In this document: in pieces, positions 15,088 through 19,862 of the stretch
Layout of the letters: each line of letters starts with the position of its first letter
Numbering within the stretch: position 1 is the first letter of the stretch
Position numbers and translations under genes: made by a program
Origin: Desulfovibrio sp. OttesenSCG-928-G15
GTDB lineage: Bacteria; Desulfobacterota; Desulfovibrionia; Desulfovibrionales; Desulfovibrionaceae
Direction: 5' to 3'
Assembly (NCBI GenBank): GCA_030266525.1
Contig: JAJDIC010000036.1
Coordinates: 1 to 19,862, forward strand
DNA: 19,862 nucleotides
Notes under the pieces: model-generated
Told to the model about the DNA's origin: nothing
Database searches by the model: none
The model's input: the letters and a program-made list of their open reading frames with translations, nothing else

Positions 15088-15625
15088 ATACCGTTTTCTC
15101 ATGTCCGGTTCAGGCGGTCAGGGCGTTATCACCATGGCCATCCTTCTGGCCGAAGCGGCGGTTTTGCATGAAGGGCTGGACGCGGTGCAGTCCCAGTCAT
15201 ACGGACCGGAAGCGCGGGGTGGGGCAACCCGCTCGGACGTTATTATCTGGGACCAGCCGATTTATTTTCCCAAGGTCAACCAGCCGAATTATCTGGTCGC
15301 CCTGACCAACGAAGCAGCGGGCAAATATCTTACGCTTATTCGTCCCGGCGGTCTGTGCCTCTATGACTGCGACCTGGTACAACCGGATAACAAGGTGGAT
15401 GCGCGTAAAAAAGGGCTGCCTATGCACAGGGCGGTTATGGATGAGCTTGGCACTCCGGTAGCATTCAACATCTGCGTACTCGGCGCCCTGGCCACGCTTA
15501 CCGGCGTGGTCGGCTTGTCGTCGCTGGAAAAGGTGTTGGAAAGTCGCTTTGCCAAATCGCACCATGCAGGCAACCTGGCGGCACTGCAGCTTGGGGAGAA
15601 ACTCGCGAAACCATTTGTGGACTAA
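15080..15625 (+). CDS. korC: 2-oxoacid:ferredoxin oxidoreductase, gamma subunit
   Basis: This 181-residue protein is the gamma subunit, which contributes to CoA binding in the complex. The N-terminal glycine-rich motif is SGSGGQGVITMA (residues 9-20), and SQSYGPEARGGATRSDV is the hallmark of this subunit. The ATG at 15080 is selected because AGGAGG lies at 15068-15073 and the family match begins at Met-Asp-Arg-Tyr; an upstream in-frame start at 15041 would lie deep inside korB and adds no conserved residues. It overlaps the korB end by 8 bases. sucC follows after 48 bp. The length is normal for the family. Confidence 0.94.
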   Translation: MDRYRFLMSGSGGQGVITMAILLAEAAVLHEGLDAVQSQSYGPEARGGATRSDVIIWDQPIYFPKVNQPNYLVALTNEAAGKYLTLIRPGGLCLYDCDLVQPDNKVDARKKGLPMHRAVMDELGTPVAFNICVLGALATLTGVVGLSSLEKVLESRFAKSHHAGNLAALQLGEKLAKPFVD

Positions 15626-15673
15626 CGCAGCAGGACAGGTTGAAAGGGAAAACGCCACAGAGAGGCAGTGCAT

Positions 15674-16846
15674 ATGAATATTCACGAGTATCAGGCCAAA
15701 AACATTCTTGCCTCCCATGGAGTGCCCGTGCCCGAAGGTGGAGTGTGCGATACGGCGGCAGAGGCTGTGGCCATTGCCGGGAGTCTGCCGGGGCCGGTGT
15801 GGGTGGTCAAGGCGCAAATCCATGCGGGCGGGCGCGGCAAGGGCGGCGGGGTAAAGGTATGTCGCAGTATCGCGGAAGTGGAGCGCGCGGCCACGGCAAT
15901 ACTCGGTATGCAGCTTGTCACCCACCAGACCGGACCCGAGGGTAAGAGAGTCAAGAAAATCCTGGTGGAACAGGGCACAGAAATCGAGCGCGAGCTGTAT
16001 CTGGCCGTGGTGCTTGACCGGGGTGCGGAATGCCTGACTGTAATGGCCTCGCCTGACGGCGGCATGGATATTGAGGATGTAGCCCGGAACCATCCGGAGC
16101 GCATATTTACGGCCCGGCTGGACGGCGGTCATCACCTGTGGCCCTTTCAGGCCAGGAAGCTGTTGCAAGGCTGCGGGCTTGGCCCGGCGCATGTTGCGCA
16201 AGGCGGGCTGTTGCTGGAGAATCTTGTCCGACTATGTGCGCAAAAGGACGCCTTGCAGGTGGAAATCAATCCGCTGGTGGTCAGTGAAGACGGTCGCCTG
16301 ATCTCGCTGGACGCAAAAATGCAGTTTGACGACAGCGCCCTGCGGCGGCACCCCGATATCGCGGCAATGGAAGACCCGGATGAGGCCGACCCGCTGGAGC
16401 TTAAGGCGGCAAAACTGGGGGTGAACTATGTTCGGCTCGGGGGCTACGTCGGCACAATGGTCAACGGCGCGGGGCTGGCCATGGCTACGATGGACGCTAT
16501 CAAGCAGGCAGGTGCCGAACCGGCGAATTTTTTGGACGCAGGCGGCGGCGCAAGTGTGGAAATGGTCTGCAAGGGGTTTGAGGTGATGTTGTCGGACCCA
16601 AGGGTACGCGGCATTCTGGTCAATATTTTTGGCGGTATCCTGCGCTGTGATGTTGTGGCAGAAGGGGTAGTGCAGGCCGCCCGGCAGATGGACCTTTCGC
16701 TGCCGCTTGTGGTGCGTATGGAAGGCACCAACGTGGAAGCGGGGCGGGCCATTCTTGAGGCAAGCGGGCTTGATATTACCCCGGCTGCCAGCATGGCAGA
16801 AGCTGCGCGTCTGATTGCGGAAAAAACACGGGAGGCGCGGTCATGA
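15674..16846 (+). CDS. sucC: Succinyl-CoA ligase, beta subunit
   Basis: This 390-residue protein is close to the 388 of E. coli SucC. With SucD it interconverts succinyl-CoA, ADP (or GDP) and phosphate with succinate, ATP (or GTP) and CoA. The N-terminus [20 protein letters not shown] and [18 protein letters not shown] are the ATP-grasp start. The C-terminal domain has [18 protein letters not shown] and [16 protein letters not shown], which contacts the phosphohistidine of the alpha subunit. The ATG at 15674 is preferred over a GTG two codons earlier because the family begins with Met-Asn-(Leu/Ile)-His-Glu-Tyr. The stop overlaps the sucD start as ATGA. Nucleotide preference (ADP or GDP) is not determined here. 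Confidence 0.96.
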   Translation: MNIHEYQAKNILASHGVPVPEGGVCDTAAEAVAIAGSLPGPVWVVKAQIHAGGRGKGGGVKVCRSIAEVERAATAILGMQLVTHQTGPEGKRVKKILVEQGTEIERELYLAVVLDRGAECLTVMASPDGGMDIEDVARNHPERIFTARLDGGHHLWPFQARKLLQGCGLGPAHVAQGGLLLENLVRLCAQKDALQVEINPLVVSEDGRLISLDAKMQFDDSALRRHPDIAAMEDPDEADPLELKAAKLGVNYVRLGGYVGTMVNGAGLAMATMDAIKQAGAEPANFLDAGGGASVEMVCKGFEVMLSDPRVRGILVNIFGGILRCDVVAEGVVQAARQMDLSLPLVVRMEGTNVEAGRAILEASGLDITPAASMAEAARLIAEKTREARS

Positions 16847-17733
16847 GCATCCTGATTGATGAAAATTCCAAAGTGCTCGTGCAAGGGCTTACCGGGCGCG
16901 AAGGCCTGTTCCACGGCGGACAGATGCTGGAATACGGCACAAACGTGGTAGCGGGGGTAACGCCGGGCAAGGGTGGACAGAGCGTTCTGGGCGTACCGGT
17001 TTTTGATTCCGTAAAACAGGCGGTTGAGCAAACGGGCGCGGACGTCAGCGTACTTTTTGTCCCTGCCGGGGCCTCGGCAGATGGAGCCTGTGAGGCGGCA
17101 GAAGCGGGTATTCGTCTGGTAATTATGATAACGGAGCATATACCGGTGCTGGATATGGTCCGTTGCAAGGCTTTTCTGAAAGAGCGCGGCACACTGCTGG
17201 TAGGTCCCAACTGTCCGGGTGTAATATCGCCGGGCAAATGCAAGGCCGGTATCATGCCGGGATATATCCACAAACAGGGTGGTATTGGCTTGATCAGCCG
17301 ATCGGGCACACTCACCTACGAGGCCGTGCACCAACTCACCAACGCTGGCCTTGGCCAAAGCACCTGCATAGGCATGGGAGGCGACCCCGTACCCGGCCTC
17401 AAATTTGAGGATCTGCTGCGTATGTTCCGCGATGACCCCCAAACCCGGGCAGTCTGCCTGATTGGAGAAATAGGCGGAGATAACGAAGAAAAAGCCGCTG
17501 CCTATATAAAAGAAAGCAACTACCCGAAACCGGTATTCGGCTTCATAGCAGGTCTCACCGCCCCCCCAGGCAAAAGAATGGGCCACGCCGGAGCAATAAT
17601 CAGCGGCACAAAAGGCAGAGGTGAGGACAAAATTACCGCCATGCAAGAAGCAGGGATAACGGTAATCAAAGAACTGGGCCACTTCGGCCAACAGGTAGCC
17701 CAGACATGCAAAAGCCTCTTCCCTCAGGAATAG
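16843..17733 (+). CDS. sucD: Succinyl-CoA ligase, alpha subunit
   Basis: This 296-residue protein is the CoA-binding and phosphorylated subunit. The N-terminal [20 protein letters not shown] is the CoA-binding Rossmann start. The active-site histidine is His248 in [13 protein letters not shown], and [20 protein letters not shown] and [14 protein letters not shown] are typical. It overlaps sucC by four bases. The last ~120 codons use more ATA and AGA and more A-rich codons than the rest of the gene and operon; the reading frame and length remain normal. The stop codon begins an inverted repeat that may act as the operon terminator. Confidence 0.96.
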   Translation: MSILIDENSKVLVQGLTGREGLFHGGQMLEYGTNVVAGVTPGKGGQSVLGVPVFDSVKQAVEQTGADVSVLFVPAGASADGACEAAEAGIRLVIMITEHIPVLDMVRCKAFLKERGTLLVGPNCPGVISPGKCKAGIMPGYIHKQGGIGLISRSGTLTYEAVHQLTNAGLGQSTCIGMGGDPVPGLKFEDLLRMFRDDPQTRAVCLIGEIGGDNEEKAAAYIKESNYPKPVFGFIAGLTAPPGKRMGHAGAIISGTKGRGEDKITAMQEAGITVIKELGHFGQQVAQTCKSLFPQE

Positions 17734-17756
17734 GCATAACAAACGCCTCATGCCTA
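17731..17756 (+). terminator. Inverted repeat at the sucD stop codon
   Basis: TAGGCAT (17731-17737, including the stop codon) pairs with ATGCCTA (17750-17756) around a 12-base loop. No T-run follows. It is the only clear stem at the end of the kor-suc operon, so it is the best terminator or mRNA 3'-end candidate. Confidence 0.35.
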
Positions 17757-17860
17757 CGCTGCCTCGAAGCAATGTCCCTAGCCCGTTGCCGCCCAACCGC
17801 GTAATGAACAAGCACCCCCATGCCCAAACACACAACCCAAGCCACAAACATCAACCCAGT

Positions 17861-17919
17861 AAAAAAAAATCCAATTAACAAAAAAAATGATTGACGAGCC
17901 ACGCCCCCTCGCGTAAATA
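17861..17919 (+). promoter_or_regulatory. Promoter for tRNA-Glu with upstream A-tracts
   Basis: TTGACG at 17891-17896 and TAAATA at 17914-17919 are 17 bp apart, which puts a start site near 17926-17928, about 25 bases before the tRNA. Two A-tracts (nine As at 17861-17869 and eight at 17880-17887) lie directly upstream of the -35 box, the position of an UP element in strong stable-RNA promoters. The -10 match is modest. The surrounding 219-bp gap has no gene I can support. Confidence 0.5.
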
Positions 17920-17952
17920 CCGACTTCGCGGCACCAACCGCACCAGCCAAGC

Positions 17953-18029
17953 GTCCCCATCGTCTAGCTGGCCCAGGACAACGGCCTTTCACGCCGTCGA
18001 CAGGGGTTCAAATCCCCTTGGGGACGCCA
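17953..18029 (+). tRNA. tRNA-Glu (anticodon TTC), CCA encoded
   Basis: The acceptor stem GTCCCCA (17953-17959) pairs with TGGGGAC (18019-18025), followed by discriminator G18026 and encoded CCA (18027-18029). The anticodon stem ACGGC/GCCGT encloses the loop CTTTCAC with anticodon TTC at 17988-17990. The T stem AGGGG/CCCCT encloses TTCAAAT. The sequence closely follows known bacterial tRNA-Glu genes. Its 3' end abuts an integrase cassette and probably serves as the attachment site. Confidence 0.97.
18002..18029 (+). other. Probable attachment site (attL core) in the 3' part of tRNA-Glu
   Basis: Tyrosine integrases of islands and phages commonly recombine in the T-arm and acceptor 3' half of tRNA genes, keeping the tRNA intact. 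An integrase with its 3' end facing this tRNA, 48 bp away, makes these bases the likely core. The matching attR copy would lie beyond the right edge of the window, so the exact core is not established. Confidence 0.55.
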
Positions 18030-18041
18030 AGAATTTCAACA

Positions 18042-18095
18042 GGTTACAGTCTCTTTTTAGTCTCGGAGCGACTGGGTTACAAGCTCCGGGTTACA
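18042..18095 (+). repeat. Three direct GGTTACA repeats near the integrase 3' end
   Basis: GGTTACA occurs at 18042-18048, 18075-18081 and 18089-18095, the last two 14 bp apart. They span the 3' end of the integrase gene, next to the putative att core. A CGGAGC/GCTCCG inverted repeat (18064-18069/18083-18088) encloses the middle copy. They are candidate arm-type integrase or excisionase binding sites. Confidence 0.4.
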
Positions 18096-19228
18096 TTTCC
18101 CTCAAGGACACCAACTCCTTGGGGGATTTTGTTTTTCAGCAGATCACCCACAATCTGCCCTATGCCACTGCCGCCGAGCGCCGCCAGAATGTCGCTCTGG
18201 TCTGTGTACAATCCAGCACTTTTCACATAGGTGTCGGTCGTCGTCGCCCGGTAATGTCCCATCAGGACTTGCGCCGAGTTCAGGCCCGATCCCTCAAACG
18301 TGATGGCTGCGCTCTTGTGCCGGATCGCATGGAAGCCAAAGGGTTTTACCCCCGCTTTTTCGCACAGGTCTTTCATGAAGTGCCTGCGCTGTCTGAAAGG
18401 GTCGCCCATATAGCTGTCGCAATGCACTTGCATGAACACATTATCGACTTGGCAAGGACGAGCCTCTTTCCACCATGCCAGGGCTTTTATCAGTTCCGGG
18501 TGCATCTGGAGCCACCGGACCCGCTGTTGCCCATTTCCGGCCTTGTTGTCCGTCAAACGAACCTTCCCGTCAGCAAGGTTGACATCCTGCCAGGTCAGCC
18601 GGAACACTTCGCCTCTCCGAGCACCCGTAAAGTACAAGGTCAACAGAAAAACGAGGTCTTGGCCTTTGGCCTGCTGCAAAACCTTGATAACGTCCTCTTC
18701 CGAAGGAACGTACCTGTCCTTCCTTTTTACCGGAAAAGGCTTCACCTTGAGAAAAGGTGACATCACCTGGGGAAAGCCGTCAAAGAAGTCAGTTCCCCAT
18801 GTCCATGCAGCCAGAAGATTTTTGCGGTACTTGTTGGCCACGTTTCCTCCCCGCTCGTCACTCAGCTTCGACAAAAATGCGTATGCCTTTGCCGAGGTGA
18901 CCTCTTCCAGGGAGCCGATTTTCTCTTTGCCGCAATAAGCAAAGAAATCCTTCATAACCAACTTTTTCTCCACATGCGTCTGACGGCCCATGGTACGTTG
19001 CGCGTGGTCAAGGTAGCTATCACCCCAGGCCATAAGCCTTTCTAAGCCCGTTGGGGTCACTATGCCCGCCAGCGCCTTCTCCCGTTCCGTTTCCTCCCAT
19101 TCTTTTGCGGCCCGCCATTCCGGGCCTCCTTTCTTTCCGGGCGGGAACATCTTGCAAGCGACCTGCTTGCCGTCGATTACCACCCGCGCCATCCAACGAT
19201 TTCCTTTGTTCGGTCTCAAAGTCGGCAT
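18077..19228 (-). CDS. Tyrosine-type site-specific integrase
   Basis: This 383-residue phage-type integrase catalyses recombination between element and chromosome att sites. The catalytic residues are all present: Arg204 in TGARRGEV, His300 and Arg303 in HAIRHKSA, His325 in LMGHYRA, and nucleophile Tyr334 in DTYVKSA. A probable beta-hairpin lysine lies in TDNKAGN. The N-terminal MPTLRPNKGNRWMARVVIDG resembles an AP2-like arm-binding domain, and residues about 65-165 look like the SAM-like core-binding domain. The ATG at 19228 has GGAG about 10 bases upstream; the frame stays open to a TTG at 19279. The gene points at the tRNA-Glu 3' end, its likely target. It overlaps the excisionase-like frame by 209 nt. 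Confidence 0.95.
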   Translation of the reverse strand: MPTLRPNKGNRWMARVVIDGKQVACKMFPPGKKGGPEWRAAKEWEETEREKALAGIVTPTGLERLMAWGDSYLDHAQRTMGRQTHVEKKLVMKDFFAYCGKEKIGSLEEVTSAKAYAFLSKLSDERGGNVANKYRKNLLAAWTWGTDFFDGFPQVMSPFLKVKPFPVKRKDRYVPSEEDVIKVLQQAKGQDLVFLLTLYFTGARRGEVFRLTWQDVNLADGKVRLTDNKAGNGQQRVRWLQMHPELIKALAWWKEARPCQVDNVFMQVHCDSYMGDPFRQRRHFMKDLCEKAGVKPFGFHAIRHKSAAITFEGSGLNSAQVLMGHYRATTTDTYVKSAGLYTDQSDILAALGGSGIGQIVGDLLKNKIPQGVGVLEGNVTRSL

Positions 19229-19388
19229 TGTTGAAGTACTCCAACACTGCTCCCCATTTGAAACGCCAGCGGTTTCCAATGCGCCTGCCGCCTAACGCGA
19301 AAGCTACCCTCTTCACTGTGCGAGGGTCAAGGCGCAGTTTTTCGGCCACCTGGCTGAGCGTCAAAATATCTTCCGGAGCGTATTCCAT
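19020..19388 (-). CDS. Excisionase-like helix-turn-helix protein
   Basis: This 122-residue frame starts with a compact winged-HTH domain of the MerR/excisionase type in residues 1-52: LTLSQVAEKLRLDPRTVKRV, followed by GRRIGNRWRFKWGAVLEYF. Such proteins direct an integrase toward excision or regulate it. After about residue 55 the sequence becomes Gly/Arg-rich and lies wholly within the integrase gene in another frame, so the tail may be an unconstrained by-product. The ATG at 19388 has a purine-rich GGTGAGAA upstream; other possible starts are an ATG at 19424, overlapping the end of the LuxR-like gene, and a GTG at 19463. The gene order regulator-excisionase-integrase suggests one transcript. 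Confidence 0.8.
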   Translation of the reverse strand: MEYAPEDILTLSQVAEKLRLDPRTVKRVAFALGGRRIGNRWRFKWGAVLEYFNNADFETEQRKSLDGAGGNRRQAGRLQDVPARKERRPGMAGRKRMGGNGTGEGAGGHSDPNGLRKAYGLG

Positions 19389-19416
19389 AGTATTCTCACC
19401 GCCTTTTTGTGGCGGA

Positions 19417-19797
19417 TCATTCATTCGCCGGTGGCATTCCTGCCGATTGCTTTCCCGGCGCACCTTCGTAATATTTACTGACCAACTCCAGAACGGTATT
19501 ACAGCCGTTCATGAGCAACATTTTTTCTTTATGCCGCCGTACACCGCTGTAGCTTATCCCAAGGCGCTCCGCGATTTTTTTATCGGCCATACCCGTCAGC
19601 ATCAGTGCAAAGACCTCTTTGCCGCGAGGGGTCAACTTGAGGAAGTCAAGAGAGTGCGCTTCGTTTTGATAAAGAACGTGCAGCATTTCAATATTGCTAT
19701 GAGCGCCAAGCAATTTTCTCATTGCGAAGAGATGGAAATGGACTGCATCGATCCCAATAGATAGTGCCACTGCAATATCTTTTGGGGCGGACCCCAT
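19417..19797 (-). CDS. LuxR-type HTH regulator, main reading frame (5' part shifted)
   Basis: The 126-residue frame holds a complete LuxR-type HTH in residues about 53-110, LTPRGKEVFALMLTG to ISYSGVRRHKEKMLLMNG. Before it lies the second half of another such domain: APKDIAVALSIGIDAVHFH and RKLLGAHSNIEML. A stop (TGA) lies directly before the ATG at 19797, and no ribosome-binding site is seen there. The missing first half of domain one is in another frame from 19846, which has a strong AGGAGG. Joining the two by skipping one G of the GGGG run gives a gap-free tandem-HTH protein of about 142 residues. No receiver or ligand-binding domain is present. It probably regulates the integrated element. 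The gene is broken, uses +1 frameshifting, or contains a sequence error. Confidence 0.75.
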   Translation of the reverse strand: MGSAPKDIAVALSIGIDAVHFHLFAMRKLLGAHSNIEMLHVLYQNEAHSLDFLKLTPRGKEVFALMLTGMADKKIAERLGISYSGVRRHKEKMLLMNGCNTVLELVSKYYEGAPGKQSAGMPPANE

Positions 19798-19846
19798 TCA
19801 ATATGAAGCTAAGAATTTTTTCCTGCTGCTTTGTAAGCCTTTCCAT
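19796..19846 (-). other. 5' segment of the LuxR-like gene in the other frame
   Basis: AGGAGG at 19854-19859 is 7 bases upstream of the ATG at 19844-19846. The frame reads MERLTKQQEKILSFILNG, exactly the first half of a LuxR HTH, up to the GGGG at 19792-19795. It then runs out of register and stops at 19697. The domain continues without gap in the frame of the 19417-19797 gene. Confidence 0.7.
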
Positions 19847-19862
19847 AATGATTCCTCCTGGT

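Larger units (their letters stand above)
18030..19862. mobile_element. Left end of an element integrated at tRNA-Glu
   Basis: From the tRNA 3' end onward all genes are on the minus strand and of a mobile type: LuxR-like regulator, excisionase-like HTH, tyrosine integrase. The housekeeping operon stops just before the tRNA. The element continues beyond the window, so whether it is a prophage, an ICE or a non-mobile island is unknown. Confidence 0.7.

Noticed and set aside
16444..17847. Long minus-strand open frame of 467 codons
   Set aside because: It is antisense to sucC/sucD, which have complete family motifs. The translated product has no recognisable domain and is explained by GC-rich codon structure.
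17666..17992. Minus-strand frame of 108 codons with a hydrophobic stretch (LLIGFFFTGLMFVAWVVCLG)
   Set aside because: It overlaps the tRNA at one end and the sucD 3' end at the other. The hydrophobic run comes from the poly-A tracts read in reverse, and there is no ribosome-binding site.
18103..18130. Second copy of the att core inside the integrase 3' end
   Set aside because: Only CCTTGGGG and scattered bases match the tRNA end. That is too short and imperfect to count as an att repeat.

Overview
The window is GC-rich and densely coded. It looks like a chromosomal segment from an anaerobic Desulfovibrio-like bacterium (Desulfovibrionales). The main support is a four-subunit ferredoxin-linked 2-oxoacid oxidoreductase next to succinyl-CoA ligase, together with the overall gene mix. 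This taxonomic call is an inference from gene content; no rRNA or other marker is present. The right end carries the edge of an integrated element.

Layout from left to right. Positions 1-5266 (+) hold the 3' part of a GT4-type glycosyltransferase, phosphoglycerate kinase (pgk), an SppA-type S49 membrane peptidase with a long N-terminal extension, and amylomaltase (malQ). Positions 5270-5603 hold no gene but a dense block of structured repeats: about four 38-40 bp hairpin-forming units in an A-B-A-B pattern, then a 130-bp imperfect inverted repeat whose right arm reaches the mreB stop codon. Positions 5602-12158 (-) hold, in transcription order, a 953-residue PlsC-ACP-acyl-activating fusion protein, a radical SAM protein with extra N-terminal cysteines, a double-GAF protein and MreB. 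A 457-bp structured gap lies between the last two. Positions 12424-17733 (+) hold dgkA and then a tight operon korD-korA-korB-korC-sucC-sucD. Its first four genes are joined by overlaps or 1-base gaps, and sucC and sucD share an ATGA overlap.

The kor-suc operon would oxidise a 2-oxoacid, most likely 2-oxoglutarate, to its CoA ester while reducing ferredoxin. It would then recover the thioester energy as nucleoside triphosphate, or run in reverse. dgkA and the PlsC-ACP-AAS protein both act on membrane lipids and are divergently transcribed.

After sucD come a G-poor spacer with two A-tracts, a promoter and a tRNA-Glu(UUC) gene with encoded CCA at 17953-18029. Just beyond the tRNA 3' end is a minus-strand cassette: a LuxR-like HTH gene, an excisionase-like HTH gene and a tyrosine integrase whose 3' end faces the tRNA. 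This is the typical left edge of an element inserted in a tRNA gene; its other end is outside the window. The LuxR-like gene appears split by a one-base shift in a GGGG run. Restoring the frame gives a small protein of two tandem LuxR-type HTH domains and no sensor domain.

The observations most worth following are the repeat block between malQ and mreB, the frameshifted tandem-HTH gene, the 209-nt out-of-frame overlap of the excisionase-like and integrase genes, the radical SAM protein, and the structured gap upstream of mreB.
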